64,000 bases of DNA from assembly GCF_022669015.1 (NCBI RefSeq), contig NZ_JAKKSL010000001.1, positions 186,001 to 250,000 of the forward strand, given 5' to 3'. The stretch comes from Colwellia maritima. GTDB lineage: Bacteria; Pseudomonadota; Gammaproteobacteria; Enterobacterales; Alteromonadaceae. The notes below the pieces were generated by a model. It was not told the origin of the DNA. It worked only from the letters and a program-made list of their open reading frames with translations, and made no database searches. Shown here piece by piece: positions 41,496-52,065 of this stretch (positions within the stretch are counted from its first letter, which is position 1; each line of letters begins with the position of its first letter). Both the position numbers and the translations under genes were made by a program.

Positions 41496-41562
41496 ACTAC
41501 CCAAAACAACTAATCCTGGCGAGCAGCAAAGCAGATAAACGCAGTAGCAAAGAGTAAAAATT

Positions 41563-42258
41563 ATGATTGAATTAAAAAATGTAAATCAAAAATATGGCGG
41601 TACGCAAATCCTTTGGGATTTAGATTTAAATATCAAAAAAGGCTCGCGTACCTGTATTATGGGACGTAATGGTGTCGGTAAAACCACCTTATTAAAAACT
41701 ATTATGGGCATGTTACCTATTAGCTCTGGGTCGTTAATTATTAATGATAAAGATTGCGTTAAAGCCTCAGTAGAGGCGCGTCCTGAGTTAGGTATAGGTT
41801 ATGTACCTCAAGGTCGTCATATTTTCCCGCAATTAACCGTGGAAGAAAATCTAAAAATCAGCCTGAACTGTAAACGTCAAACCAGTAAAACGATTCCTGA
41901 GCATATTTATGAATTGTTTCCGGTACTAAAAGAAATGCTACATCGTCGAGGTGGCGATTTATCAGGCGGTCAGCAGCAGCAACTTGCAATTGGTAGAGCT
42001 TTGGTGCTTAATCCGAACATACTTATTTTAGATGAACCTAATGAAGGTATTCAGCCAAACATTGTTCAGCTTATTCGTGATGTATTGCTTAAACTTAACA
42101 AAGAACACGGCATGACCATCGTACTGGTTGAACAAAAATTACCGTTTGCTAGAGCCGTTGGCCAAGAATTTCATTTAATGGAAAAAGGTTCAGTAATCGC
42201 ATCAGGCCCTATGGCAGAATTAACCGACGAATTAGTTGGTATGTATCTGGCGGTTTAA
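41563..42258 (+). CDS. urtE: Urea ABC transporter ATP-binding protein UrtE
   Basis: 231 residues. Walker A GRNGVGKTTLLK, UrtE-specific QGRHIFPQLTVEENL, signature LSGGQQQQLAIGRAL, Walker B ILILDEPNEGIQPNI and switch His replaced by the Q in LVEQKLPFAR, as is usual for LivF/UrtE. It is the second nucleotide-binding subunit. It lies 67 bases after urtD and 39 bases before ureD, consistent with one long urea operon. Confidence 0.95.
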   Translation: MIELKNVNQKYGGTQILWDLDLNIKKGSRTCIMGRNGVGKTTLLKTIMGMLPISSGSLIINDKDCVKASVEARPELGIGYVPQGRHIFPQLTVEENLKISLNCKRQTSKTIPEHIYELFPVLKEMLHRRGGDLSGGQQQQLAIGRALVLNPNILILDEPNEGIQPNIVQLIRDVLLKLNKEHGMTIVLVEQKLPFARAVGQEFHLMEKGSVIASGPMAELTDELVGMYLAV

Positions 42259-42297
42259 TTAACAAACAACGGATGAATTTAAGGTAAAACCGTAATA

Positions 42298-43203
42298 ATG
42301 ATACAAAGCACAACAGCCGTGGTTAATAGCAGACAATGGGTCGCTAATTTAACCCTCGATTTCAGTTTTAACAGCTTAGGTACCCAGTTACGTCGCACCA
42401 GACGTAATGGGCCACTTACCGTACAAAAAGCGTTCTATCCTGAAGGGCAAGACTGTGCTCATATCTATTTATTACATCCGCCTGCCGGCATTGTCTCTGG
42501 TGACGAATTACACGTCGAAATCAATCTGGCTGACAACGCTCATACCTTAATAACAACACCTGGCGCTAACCGTTTTTATCGGGCTCGCGAAGATGCCAAC
42601 ATAGGTATTTCTAAACAAGTACAAGTGACGACATTAAACGTTAATAATGGCGCAAAATGTGAAAACTTTCCGCAAGAAACCATTATTTATAACGGCGCAG
42701 ACGGCTTTAATACTGTTGATATCCACTTAACTGAGCAAAGCGTCTATTTAGGTTGGGATATTACTTGTATGGGTTTACCTAGCTCAAACGAGTTGTTTAC
42801 CTTGGGACAATACACTCAACTAAACCGTGTGTTTATTGATAACACCCTGATCTACCATGATCGCATTGCCATCTCGGCAAGCAATAACTTATTGCATCAT
42901 CCTGCAGGTTTAGCCGGCAATAGCGTTTTTGCTACTTTCCTTATTTATGCACCACAACAACTAAATCACAACCAAGACCAAAGCCCAAGTAGTAAAATTG
43001 TTGTGGCAAACATGCGTGCTATTATTAATGAACAACAAGCGCAACAACATATTAGTATTACCGATATTGATGGTCTATTAGTTATACGGTACATAGGTCA
43101 TCAAGCGCAGCAATGTAAAAAATTATTCCTGTTATTATGGCAAGTACTCAGGCCATTAACTGTAGACAAAAAGGCAACACAGCCGCGTATTTGGTATACC
43201 TAA
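42298..43203 (+). CDS. ureD: Urease accessory protein UreD
   Basis: 301 residues. LRRTRRNGPLTVQKAFYPEG, YLLHPPAGIVSGDEL, LITTPGANRFYRAR and PQETIIYNGA are the conserved UreD blocks, and the C-terminus has the family's PRIW ending. UreD binds the apo-urease and with UreF and UreG forms the nickel-insertion complex in the cytoplasm. Its place as first gene of the urease set, ahead of ureA, is common in gammaproteobacteria. Confidence 0.93.
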   Translation: MIQSTTAVVNSRQWVANLTLDFSFNSLGTQLRRTRRNGPLTVQKAFYPEGQDCAHIYLLHPPAGIVSGDELHVEINLADNAHTLITTPGANRFYRAREDANIGISKQVQVTTLNVNNGAKCENFPQETIIYNGADGFNTVDIHLTEQSVYLGWDITCMGLPSSNELFTLGQYTQLNRVFIDNTLIYHDRIAISASNNLLHHPAGLAGNSVFATFLIYAPQQLNHNQDQSPSSKIVVANMRAIINEQQAQQHISITDIDGLLVIRYIGHQAQQCKKLFLLLWQVLRPLTVDKKATQPRIWYT

Positions 43204-43260
43204 TATAGCTACACCAATTAACAAACTAGACAGACAAACATAGCGATAACCGAGAAATTT

Positions 43261-43563
43261 ATGGATTTATTACCAAGAGAAAAAGACAAATTACTGATTT
43301 TTACCGCAGCTTTATTAGCAGAACGCCGTTTAAAGCGTGGCGTTAAGCTCAATTATCCTGAAGCAATGGCTTATATTTCTATGGAAATTATGGAAGGCGC
43401 ACGCGATGGAAAAACCGTTGCAGAAATGATGGATTACGGTCGCACCTTGTTAACTCGTGACCAAGTAATGGAGGGTATTCCAGAATTAATTACTGACGTG
43501 CAGGTTGAAGCAACATTCCCTGACGGCACTAAATTAGTCACCGTACATAATCCGATTATCTAA
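43261..43563 (+). CDS. ureA: Urease gamma subunit UreA
   Basis: 100 residues, the exact family length. [37 protein letters not shown] and [15 protein letters not shown] are family hallmarks. It forms the (alpha-beta-gamma) trimer unit of urease with UreB and UreC, which hydrolyses urea to ammonia and carbamate. Confidence 0.97.
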   Translation: MDLLPREKDKLLIFTAALLAERRLKRGVKLNYPEAMAYISMEIMEGARDGKTVAEMMDYGRTLLTRDQVMEGIPELITDVQVEATFPDGTKLVTVHNPII

Positions 43564-43614
43564 ATTCGTTTAAGCGCATGTTTACAAGCGTAAATAACAC
43601 ATTAAGGAATTTCT

Positions 43615-44001
43615 ATGTCTAATCCCATGTCTAATACAGATGCTAGCCACAGCACTAATCCTAGCACTAATAAAGACCTAAAAAGTCGTCGTTTGATCCT
43701 CGGTGAGATTATTACCGACGAAGGTGAACGAGAATTAAATGTCGACCGTGAAAAAATTACTGTAACCGTAGCCAACTCAGGTGACCGTCCTATTCAAGTG
43801 GGCTCACATTACCATTTTTATGAAGTGAATCATGGCTTAGTGTTCGACCGAGAAAAAACCAGAGGCTACCGACTCGATATTACCTCAAGTACCGCAGTGC
43901 GTTTTGAGCCGGGGCAAGAGCGAGTAGTTACCTTAATACCCTATCAAGGCAGACGAAAAGTATTTGGCTTTAGAGCTGAAATTCAAGGAGACCTTTCTTA
44001 A
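43615..44001 (+). CDS. ureB: Urease beta subunit UreB
   Basis: 128 residues. The conserved core starts at [16 protein letters not shown] and includes [21 protein letters not shown] and [23 protein letters not shown]. The first 25 residues are a low-complexity Ser/Asn/Thr leader not needed for the fold. A second in-frame ATG at residue 5 is possible, but translation from either would still carry most of the leader. It lies 12 bases before ureC. Confidence 0.96.
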   Translation: MSNPMSNTDASHSTNPSTNKDLKSRRLILGEIITDEGERELNVDREKITVTVANSGDRPIQVGSHYHFYEVNHGLVFDREKTRGYRLDITSSTAVRFEPGQERVVTLIPYQGRRKVFGFRAEIQGDLS

Positions 44002-44013
44002 GGTATATTTATT

Positions 44014-45715
44014 ATGGCTAGTATTGATAAAAACGCTTATGCACACATGTTCGGCCCTACAGTAGGTGATCGCGTTCGCCTTGGTGATACCGACTTATGG
44101 TTAGAAGTTGAAAAAGATTACACTGAATACGGTGAAGAAGTTACCTTTGGTGGTGGTAAAGTCATTCGTGACGGCATGGGACAAAGCCAAGCGTCTTGCA
44201 CTAAAACTGTTGATTTAGTGATCACCAATGCACTCATTTTAGATCACTGGGGTATAGTAAAAGCCGATGTAGGCATTAAAGACGGACGCATTACCATTAT
44301 TGGTAAAGCGGGCAATCCGGATATTCAAAACAATATAGATATTGAAATTGGCCCTGGCACGGAAGTACTTGCAGGCGAAGGACAAATTTTAACCGGTCGG
44401 TGGCATTGACGCTCATATTCATTTTATTTGCCCACAGCAAATTGAAGAAGCGTTAATGTCTGGCGTTACTACCATGATTGGTGGTGGCACAGGCCCAAGA
44501 ACAGGTACTAAAGCAACCACCTGTACGCCAGGTCCTTGGTATATTCATAAAATGTTGCAAGCCACAAATGACTTCCCAATGAATTTTGGCTTTTTAGGTA
44601 AAGGCAACGCTAGCTTACCTATTGCCCTTGAAGAACAAATTGAGGCCGGTGTTTGTGGTTTAAAATTGCATGAAGATTGGGGGACAACCCCGGCAGCTAT
44701 TGATAACTGTTTAACCGTCGCTGAAAAATATGATGTGCAAGTGGCTATTCATACCGACACCTTAAATGAATCAGGATTTTTAGAGGACACCCTCGGCGCA
44801 TTTAAAGGTAGAACTATTCATACCTATCATACCGAAGGCGCGGTGGTGGACATTCTCCTGATATTATTCGCGCGTGTGGCGAGCCCAATGTTTTACCATC
44901 GTCAACCAATCCAACACGCCCTTATACAGTAAATACCATTGATGAGCATTTAGATATGCTAATGGTTTGTCACCACCTAAACCCATCAATTCCAGAAGAT
45001 ATTGCCTTCGCCGACTCCCGTATTCGAAAAGAAAGTATTGCTGCAGAAGATGTTATGCATGACTTAGGCGCAATCAGTATGATTTCATCTGACTCACAAG
45101 CAATGGGGCGTGTAGGCGAAATGATCACTCGTACCTGGCAAACCGCTCATAAAATGAAACAACAACGTGGCCCATTAGCACCCGATACCGAGCGCAACGA
45201 TAACTTTCGCCTAAAACGTTATATTGCTAAATACACCATTAATCCGGCGATAAGCCATGGTATAAGCCACGAAGTCGGCTCTGTCGAAGTAGGAAAACTG
45301 GCTGATTTAGTGTTATGGAAACCGGCATTTTTCGGTATTAAGCCCGATGATTTTAAAATCAGGTTTTATTGCTGCTGCCCCAATGGGCGATGCCAACGCA
45401 TCTATTCCAACACCGCAACCGGTATACTTCCGCCCTATGTTTGGTGCCCACGGTAGTGCAGCTGCAAAAACGTCCATGACGTTTATGTCGCAAGCATCCA
45501 TTGATTTAGGTGTGCCTAAGCAGGTTGGCATGACCCGTATGGTAGGCGTATGTAAAAACACCCGTAATATAGGTAAAAGCGACATGGTACATAATGATTG
45601 GCAGCCAGATATTACCGTAGATGCGCAAACCTATGAAGTGAGAGCAAATGGTGAGTTGTTAACTTGTGAGCCGGCGACAGAGTTACCATTAGCTCAACGC
45701 TACTGCTTGTTCTAA
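44014..45715 (+). CDS. ureC: Urease alpha subunit UreC (three frameshifts)
   Basis: About 567 residues after three breaks: near 44,395 (one extra base), near 44,840 (lost G of a GGG) and near 45,350 (two bases lost). All active-site elements are present across the pieces: nickel ligands HIH in [11 protein letters not shown], the carbamylated Lys in GLKLHEDWG, His in AIHTDTLNE and in YHTEGAGGGH, the flap His in MVCHHLNPS, and the Asp ligand in [11 protein letters not shown]. The sequence is that of a typical catalytic subunit. Three independent defects with every catalytic residue kept fit sequence errors better than decay. Confidence 0.93.
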
Positions 45716-45987
45716 TTTGTACGTCGTTGATGAACTTTATGCGTCATTGCCATCGTTTTTAACATAAGTCACATATAAAACATATGCTCCTAATATTAAA
45801 AACTCGACGGCTTTGCCTAAAGCCCATCTACTGAGTACAAAAGAGTTAGCACAAGGAAATGGATCCTGTGCGGTATTGTCGGCACAAACTCGTTACCATT
45901 TGATGGCGGGATTGGGATCATATTCAGAAGCTATAAAACAGAATTTAGCAGCCAGAATTTAGAAATTAAACGTTTTAGGAATATAGA
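45716..45987 (+). other. ureC-ureE spacer with an orphan open frame (45768-45962)
   Basis: 272 bases between urease genes that are otherwise closely packed. The frame 45768-45962 is open for 64 codons but has no good start or ribosome site. It reads STALPKAHLLSTKELAQ near its start and ends SEAIKQNLAARI. I do not recognise it. It may be a remnant of a lost gene or chance. Confidence 0.4.
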
Positions 45988-46452
45988 ATGTTAAAAGCAT
46001 ACGATCGCCTTGATCATACGCATGATGAAATCACTGATTCCATCACACTCGATCAAGACACACGCAAAAAGGCACGTATTAAAGGTAAAACTGACAAGGG
46101 TGTTGATATTGGTATTTTTATGGAGCGTGGCCATCCATTATTAGTGGGTGAGGTGTTACGTACTGAATGTGGTTTACTGATTGAAGTGAAAGGTGAGGCA
46201 GAGCTTGTATCTACTGCCATTGCTAGTGATTGGCTAACTTTTGCCAAAATTTGCTATCACTTAGGTAATCGCCATACGGTACTACAAGTAGGTGAGTTGT
46301 GGGTGCGCTATAAGCCTGATTACGTACTTGATGAATTATGCGAAAAATATGGTTTAACCATTAATCATACGCCGGCAATGTTTGAGCCTGAAAATGGTGC
46401 TTATGGTTCAAAAAATGGCGGGCATAGCCACGGCCATTCACACGAGCATTAG
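45988..46452 (+). CDS. ureE: Urease accessory nickel chaperone UreE
   Basis: 154 residues. The N-terminal domain has [22 protein letters not shown] and a [16 protein letters not shown] stretch. The C-terminal metal-binding domain has [15 protein letters not shown], including the dimer-interface nickel His. The C-tail is His-rich ([10 protein letters not shown]). It delivers nickel to UreG. A good AGGAAT lies upstream. The ureF gene starts 1 base after its stop. Confidence 0.94.
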   Translation: MLKAYDRLDHTHDEITDSITLDQDTRKKARIKGKTDKGVDIGIFMERGHPLLVGEVLRTECGLLIEVKGEAELVSTAIASDWLTFAKICYHLGNRHTVLQVGELWVRYKPDYVLDELCEKYGLTINHTPAMFEPENGAYGSKNGGHSHGHSHEH

Positions 46453-46453
46453 C

Positions 46454-47152
46454 ATGATGAATTCAAGCAATCACTCGGCATTAAAACTTAATCGGTTATT
46501 ACAACTGTGTAGTGCTAACTTACCTGTTGGTGGTTTTTCTTTTTCACAAGGATTAGAGTATGCAATAGATAGTGGTTGGATAAAAGACGACAAACAAACG
46601 TTAGATTGGGTGTCATTAACCTTAACACAAGCGATTGCTCCAACTGATTTAGCCGTAATGAAACGTTTATATGCTGCTATAGAAGCTAATGATCTTTCTG
46701 AGTTTAATCAGTGGAACCAATTATTAATTGCCTGCAGAGAAAGTAGTGAATTTCGCTTAGCGGACCTTGCTATGGGTAAAGCTCTGGTTCGACTATTAAC
46801 CTTGTTAGAGTCCGTTAATACTGAGCAATACCAAAACATTTTAACGCAAAAAAATGTTAGCTTTGTCAGTGCATTTACCGTAGCAGCTTACTTGTTTGAT
46901 TTAGATTTACATTATGCACAAAGTGGCTTTTGTTGGGCGTATATCGACAACCAAGTTGCCGCCGCGACAAAACTCGTGCCTTTAGGGCAAACGCAATCAC
47001 AAAATTTACTCTTTGAATTAACTGAACAAGTTGAACAAGCCATGCATATGGCTAATACATTGCCCGATGATGAAATTGGCGCTAGTCTGCCGCATTTAGC
47101 CATGGCAAGTGCTTGGCATGAAACACAATATACTCGCTTATTTAGAAGCTAA
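46454..47152 (+). CDS. ureF: Urease accessory protein UreF
   Basis: 232 residues from the ATG 1 base after the ureE stop; the frame is open upstream but only inside ure[25 protein letters not shown] is the family's opening. [22 protein letters not shown] and a near-C-terminal [20 protein letters not shown] complete the all-helical UreF fold. It binds UreD and gates the GTPase UreG during nickel insertion. Confidence 0.94.
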   Translation: MMNSSNHSALKLNRLLQLCSANLPVGGFSFSQGLEYAIDSGWIKDDKQTLDWVSLTLTQAIAPTDLAVMKRLYAAIEANDLSEFNQWNQLLIACRESSEFRLADLAMGKALVRLLTLLESVNTEQYQNILTQKNVSFVSAFTVAAYLFDLDLHYAQSGFCWAYIDNQVAAATKLVPLGQTQSQNLLFELTEQVEQAMHMANTLPDDEIGASLPHLAMASAWHETQYTRLFRS

Positions 47153-47191
47153 AACACATTTAAAGAATTATTAAAAAGAGAATTGAAACTC

Positions 47192-47805
47192 ATGAATAAA
47201 AAACAAGTATTACGTATCGGTGTTGGCGGACCTGTTGGCTCTGGCAAAACCGCATTATTACGCAATTTATGTGCAGCCCTTAGCAGCAAATACAATATGG
47301 CTGTTGTTACTAATGACATTTATACTCGTGAAGATGCTGAATTTTTAACAAAGAATAATGCATTAGCAGAAGATCGAATTATTGGTGTTGAAACCGGTGG
47401 TTGTCCACATACCGCTATTCGTGAAGATGCGTCAATGAACCTAGCGGCAATTGACGAGTTACAAGAACGTCATCCTGGTTTAGATTTTGTACTTGTTGAA
47501 AGTGGCGGTGATAACCTAAGCGCTACGTTTAGCCCTGAGCTTTCTGACTTAACCCTTTATGTTATTGATGTTTCTCCGGTGATAAAATTCCACGCAAAGG
47601 TGGTCCAGGCATTACTAAGTCTGATTTATTAATCATCAACAAAATTGATGTCGCTGATTTAGTTGGTGCTTCCCTTGAAGTAATGGACCGAGACACTAAA
47701 AAAATGCGTGGTGATAAACCCTTCATTTTTAGTAATATGAAAACAGAACAAGGCCTGGCAGAAATCATTAGCTTTATTGAAAGCGAAGGCATGTTAACCG
47801 TTTAA
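47192..47805 (+). CDS. ureG: Urease accessory GTPase UreG (one frameshift)
   Basis: About 204 residues from ATG 47192; an upstream TTG in frame is less likely. P-loop [30 protein letters not shown], nickel-binding [19 protein letters not shown], and [17 protein letters not shown] are all present. A one-base loss near 47,575 (GCC read as CC) breaks the frame; repaired, it continues [24 protein letters not shown], the conserved base-binding end. UreG powers nickel insertion. The defect sits at a fully conserved stretch and is probably a read error. Confidence 0.93.
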
Positions 47806-47872
47806 ACTTTAAACTTAGTAAAATTTACCTTAACACAACGACTGAAAAACCATTAATTATTTGGAGATAACA

Positions 47873-48058
47873 ATGAAATTTTTAACATACCTCTGCGCAT
47901 TTATCTTTAGCTTTCAAGCACAAGCTCATGACGACCACTACTTAGGAGAAGGTTTTGCCCACAATTTAGTACACGTTATTTTATTATTTTTACTAATCGC
48001 TGTCGTTGTAACTGGCGTTAAATGGTTCAGAAAAAGAGCAAAAAAAATTAAAGATTAA
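47873..48058 (+). CDS. Small membrane protein after ureG, function unknown
   Basis: 61 residues from ATG 47873, which has GGAG 7 bases upstream. A cleavable signal sequence (LCAFIFSFQAQA) is followed by HDDHYLGEGFAH, one hydrophobic helix (VILLFLLIAVVVTGV) and a basic end. The mature N-terminus would be AHDDHYLGEGFAH, with four His and three acidic residues, which recalls the metal-facing start of HupE/UreJ nickel permeases. It is far too short to be UreJ itself. A role in nickel or metal handling is inference from position and His content. Confidence 0.6.
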   Translation: MKFLTYLCAFIFSFQAQAHDDHYLGEGFAHNLVHVILLFLLIAVVVTGVKWFRKRAKKIKD

Positions 48059-48066
48059 TAAGGTAA

Positions 48067-48099
48067 AGCGCCTAAATACGTTGATACTATCTAGGCGCT
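48067..48099. terminator. Inverted repeat at the end of the urea operon
   Basis: AGCGCCTA and TAGGCGCT form an 8-bp perfect stem with a 17-base loop between the last urea-island gene and the convergent LysR gene. No T run follows, so terminator strength is uncertain. Confidence 0.4.
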
Positions 48100-48172
48100 A
48101 ACCGTAATGCAACACATACAATTTTCTGCTATTCATGGACCCCATAGATTATATGAAATAGATATAATGAAA

Positions 48173-49091
48173 CTAAAATGCTTTAGCAAAGGCCTCTCTA
48201 AGTAACTCAACCTTATTCATTTCCCTAGGTGATTTTTTATAAACCAACGATAAATTAAATTGATACGTTAATGAGCTTGGCTGAATAATACGAATATCAC
48301 CATTATTTAATTCTCGCTGAATATAACTTTGCGGTAAATAACCAATATATCTACCTGACAATACCATCGCTTTTCGCATATCAAATTGATAAGCCTTCGC
48401 TGACAAATGTAATTTTTTTAATTGTTCCCTGCCCGATGCATCAATATCAATTCCGGGATGAATGGTCCGGCACCGACGCCAACATTTCAGCACTGATTAC
48501 CGTATCAACCTGAGTAAAGAATTCATGCTCTTTACTACAACATAAATAAATAGGCTCACTATAAATAGGTTGATAACAAAGCCCTTCCGTTTGCTGATAA
48601 CCCGGAAATAATGCGATATGCGCCTTGTCTTTTAATAGTAATTTTTCAATATTATGAATACTGTCACCGTCAAGGACCAAATGTAGATTTGGAAAGCTAT
48701 CGTGTACAATTTGAATCACTTTAGCGAGTTTTTGCTGTTTAGCTGCATCAAGTTGATCAGCACATAAAATAACTAACTCACCGCTTAGTTCGCTACCAAG
48801 AGAACCGACCAACAAAGAAAAATCGTTAAGGGAGTCAAATAAGTTAATGGCCGCATAATAAACGGCTTGACCTTCTTCAGTGAGCGCAAAACCGCCTCGT
48901 CCGCGTAAACACAACTTAAGTTTCATTCTGGTTTCTAAATTAGACATGTGCACGCTAATAGTAGAGCGTGTAATACCTAATTCATTTTCAGCAGCGGCAA
49001 AGCCACCATTTTCAACCACCGCTTTATAGATACGTAGTAAGCGTAAATCGTACTCAGTGACGGGTTTAGGAATAATAGATGATTTGTTCAT
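48173..49091 (-). CDS. LysR-family regulator of gabD-gabT (one frameshift)
   Basis: About 306 residues from ATG 49091; a GTG 12 bases upstream is in frame. Winged-helix DNA-binding domain: LLRIYKAVVENGGFAAAENELGITRSTISVHMSNLETRM. The ligand-binding domain follows (ELVILCADQLDAAKQQKL). One break near 48,467 (CCC versus CC); repaired, it reads VPDHSSGIDIDASGREQLKKL. The gene diverges from gabD with about 110 bases between, the classic layout for a LysR activator of the divergent genes. The inducer is unknown; a GABA-pathway compound is a reasonable guess. Confidence 0.85.
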
Positions 49092-49105
49092 TAGTTTTAC
49101 CACTG

Positions 49106-49129
49106 TAAAACATTGTGTTGAATGTTTTA
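49106..49129. promoter_or_regulatory. Palindrome TAAAACATT-N6-AATGTTTTA, candidate LysR operator
   Basis: A perfect 9-bp inverted repeat (49106-49114 and 49121-49129) with a T-N11-A core lies in the LysR/gabD divergent gap, just upstream of the regulator start. It fits a LysR recognition site. Confidence 0.55.
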
Positions 49130-49204
49130 TATTTAACCTGAGTTTGTTTTGTTATTCAATAGAGAAAATGATTCATTTGTAGAGTTCATATTGTGGAGAT
49201 GAAA

Positions 49205-50665
49205 ATGTACGCTTTAAAAGATAGCCAGTTAGTTAAAAATTTTTCTTATATCAATGGTAGTTGGCATAGCAGTGAGACTGAATTAGCCGTAAACAACCCA
49301 AAGAACAGGTGATCTAGTTGCTAATGTTAGCAATGCCGGCATAGCTGAAACAGAATTAGCAATAAAAGCAGCTAAAGACGCATTTAAAATGTGGTCTGGA
49401 AAATCAGCCAATGAGCGTGCCGGATTACTACGCAATTGGTTCAATTTAATGATGGAGCATCAAGACGATTTAGGTCGTATTCTTACGTTAGAGCAAGGTA
49501 AACCACTCGCTGAAGCCAAAGGTGAAATTGCTTATGGTGCTGCCTTTATTGAATGGTTTGCTGAAGAAGGTAAACGTGTTTATGGCGATACTATTCCTGG
49601 ACCAAACAAGCGATAGACGTATTGTCGTTATTAAACAACCCGTAGGTGTGGTTGCGTCGATAACGCCATGGAATTTCCCTAACGCGATGATCGCGCGTAA
49701 AGCTGCTGCAGCATTAGCCGCGGGTTGCACTTTTGTAGTTCGTCCGAAGAACACAAACGCCTCTTTCTGCATTAGCAATGGCTGAACTTGCTGAACGTGC
49801 AGGCATTCCTGCAGGTGTATTTAATGTTGTAGTCGGTGACGATGCTCGCGGCATGGGTAAAGTATTAACGGAACATCCTGATGTGGCTAAATTTACCTTC
49901 ACCGGGTCAACACCTGTGGGCAAAACGTTAATTAGCCAATGTGCCTCTACTGTGAAAAAAGTCTCTATGGAGCTTGGTGGTAACGCGCCCTTTATCGTTT
50001 TTGCTGATGCCGATTTAGATGCAGCAGTACAAGGTGCATTAGTATCTAAGTACCGTAATGCCGGGCAAACTTGCGTGTGTACAAACCGTATTTTAGTTCA
50101 CCAAGATGTAATGGCAGAATTTAGTGAAAAACTTGCTGCCGCAGTGAGTGGTTTATCAATGGGTAATGGTTTAGTTGATGGTGTTAATGTCGGCCCCATG
50201 ATCAGCGAGCAAGCCGTAATCGATGTGCAAAAGTTAGTTGATGAATCCATTAACATGGGCGCCAAGCTTGTATTAGGCGGAAAAATAGAACAAGCAGGAT
50301 CATGCTTTTATCAACCCACTATTTTAACCAATGTGACGAATGACATGCCTATTGCTGCCAATGAAATATTTGGTCCCGTTTCGCCATTAATTTCGTTTGC
50401 AAATGAAGAAGAAGCACTCGCAATAGCTAATGACACTGAATACGGCTTGGCTGCTTATTTCTATTCTCGCGATATAGGTGTTATTTGGCGGGTTGCCGAA
50501 GGTTTAGCGTTTGGCATGATCGGCATAAACGAAGGCATTATTTCAAATGCTGCAGCACCTTTTGGTGGTGTAAAACAATCAGGAAATGGCAGAGAAGGCT
50601 CTAAGTACGGCCTAGACGATTATTTGGAAATTAAATATTTATGCATGGGTGGTTTAGACAAGTAA
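49205..50665 (+). CDS. gabD: Succinate-semialdehyde dehydrogenase GabD (three frameshifts)
   Basis: About 486 residues with three single-A insertions, near 49,302, 49,608 and 49,748. All lie in short A runs, and removing one A each time restores the frame. Conserved parts: [43 protein letters not shown], catalytic Glu in MELGGNAPF, catalytic Cys in [10 protein letters not shown], and [17 protein letters not shown]. It oxidises succinate semialdehyde to succinate with NAD(P)+, the second step of GABA breakdown. Pairing with gabT downstream supports the assignment over other aldehyde dehydrogenases. Three errors of the same kind in one gene point to sequence quality. Confidence 0.88.
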
Positions 50666-50708
50666 ACCGCATTAATCACGCTATAAACAAATCGAACAGG
50701 AAATGAAA

Positions 50709-51989
50709 ATGACAAACGCAAAATTACAAGCCCGTAAAACAAAAGTGGTTGCTAGAGGGCAAGGCAACCTATACCCAATTTATGTAGACCACGCTAAAAA
50801 TTCTGAAATTTGGGATGTGGAAGGCAATCGTTTTATCGATTTTGGTGCCGGAATTGCGGTATGTAATACTGGCCACAGTCACCCTAAAGTAGTTGCGGCA
50901 GCCAAAGCGCAGCTAGACAAATTCAGCCATACCTGCATCATGGTAAACCCTTATGAAGTGGGTGTTGAACTCGCCGAAAAATTAACAGACATTGCCCCAG
51001 GCGATTCAGATAAAAAAGCGATATTTGTATCTACTGGCGCTGAAGCCGTTGAGAACTGCGTGAAAATAGCCAGAGCGCATACTGGTCGTCGAGGCGTTAT
51101 TGCTTTTAATGGTGGCTTTCACGGTCGCACTAATTTGACCATGGCATTAACAGGCAAGATCACACCTTATAAAAATTTATTTGGACCTTTCCCCGGTGAT
51201 ATCTTTCATGCCCCCTTCCCTATTGAGTGTCATGACATTTCAGTTAAAGCATCACTAAAAGCAGTTGAAAACTTGTTCAAAGTGGACATTGCACCATCGG
51301 ATGTGGCAGCAATTATTGTTGAACCTATTCAAGGTGAAGGTGGATTTTATGCTGCGCCTGTAGAGTTTTTACAGGCATTACGCGCAATTTGTGATGAGCA
51401 TGGCATTGTATTAATTGCGGATGAAATACAAACAGGTTTTGGCCGTACCGGTAAAATGTTCTGTTGTGAACATTCAGGCATTGAACCTGACTTAATCACA
51501 ATGGCCAAAGGTATCGGTGGTTTTCCTATTGCAGCTGTTGTGGGCAAAAGCCACATTATGGACGCACCGCTTCCAGGTGGTTTAGGCGGAACTTATGGCG
51601 GCTCTCCTGTAGCCTGTGCCGCAGCATTAGCAGTATTAAACGTGATTGAAGAAGAAAGCCTAGTTAGCCGCTCCGCACAAATTGGCGCTATTTTTAACGA
51701 TCGTTTATCTCAATTACAAACGCAGTACCCAAGCCTTATTGGCGATGTTCGTAACCAAGGTTCAATGATTGCTATCGAGTTATTCAAAGACGGTGATAGT
51801 GAGCAGCCCAATACAGAATTGACTCAAGCAATTATCGCCAACGCTGCAAAATATGGGCTAGTACTATTGGCTTGTGGTTTCTATAGTAACGTTATCCGCT
51901 TCCTACCACCACTGACTATTAGTGATGAAACAGTAAATGAAGGGCTAGATCAATTTAGCAAGTTATTTGATCACGTTGCAAAAAATTAA
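50709..51989 (+). CDS. gabT: 4-aminobutyrate aminotransferase GabT
   Basis: 426 residues. I prefer the ATG at 50709 because AGGAA is too near the one at 50703. Class III aminotransferase: FIDFGAGIAVCNTGHSHPKV, FVSTGAEAVENCVKIARAHTGR, GFHGRTNLTMALTGK, IIVEPIQGEGGFY, IADEIQTGFGRTG and the PLP Lys in TMAKGIGGFP. It moves the amino group of GABA to 2-oxoglutarate, giving succinate semialdehyde for GabD. No breaks are seen. Confidence 0.93.
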   Translation: MTNAKLQARKTKVVARGQGNLYPIYVDHAKNSEIWDVEGNRFIDFGAGIAVCNTGHSHPKVVAAAKAQLDKFSHTCIMVNPYEVGVELAEKLTDIAPGDSDKKAIFVSTGAEAVENCVKIARAHTGRRGVIAFNGGFHGRTNLTMALTGKITPYKNLFGPFPGDIFHAPFPIECHDISVKASLKAVENLFKVDIAPSDVAAIIVEPIQGEGGFYAAPVEFLQALRAICDEHGIVLIADEIQTGFGRTGKMFCCEHSGIEPDLITMAKGIGGFPIAAVVGKSHIMDAPLPGGLGGTYGGSPVACAAALAVLNVIEEESLVSRSAQIGAIFNDRLSQLQTQYPSLIGDVRNQGSMIAIELFKDGDSEQPNTELTQAIIANAAKYGLVLLACGFYSNVIRFLPPLTISDETVNEGLDQFSKLFDHVAKN

Positions 51990-52052
51990 TCAGGTTATCA
52001 ATGAAGATGTGGATTACAACAAATAAGTTCTGCATCTTCAACCTACTTGATT
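51988..52052. terminator. Possible bidirectional terminator after gabT
   Basis: TGAAGATG (52002-52009) and CATCTTCA (52033-52040) form a perfect 8-bp stem, extended imperfectly outward by AATCAGGT and ACCT...TGATT, between the convergent gabT and HAD genes. Confidence 0.4.
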
Positions 52053-52065
52053 ATTTAAGAAACAA

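Noticed and set aside
44014-45715. ureC as a true pseudogene
   Set aside because: All nickel ligands, the carbamylated Lys and flap residues are kept and flanking urease genes are well preserved; the breaks are one- or two-base slips like those in the rest of the window.
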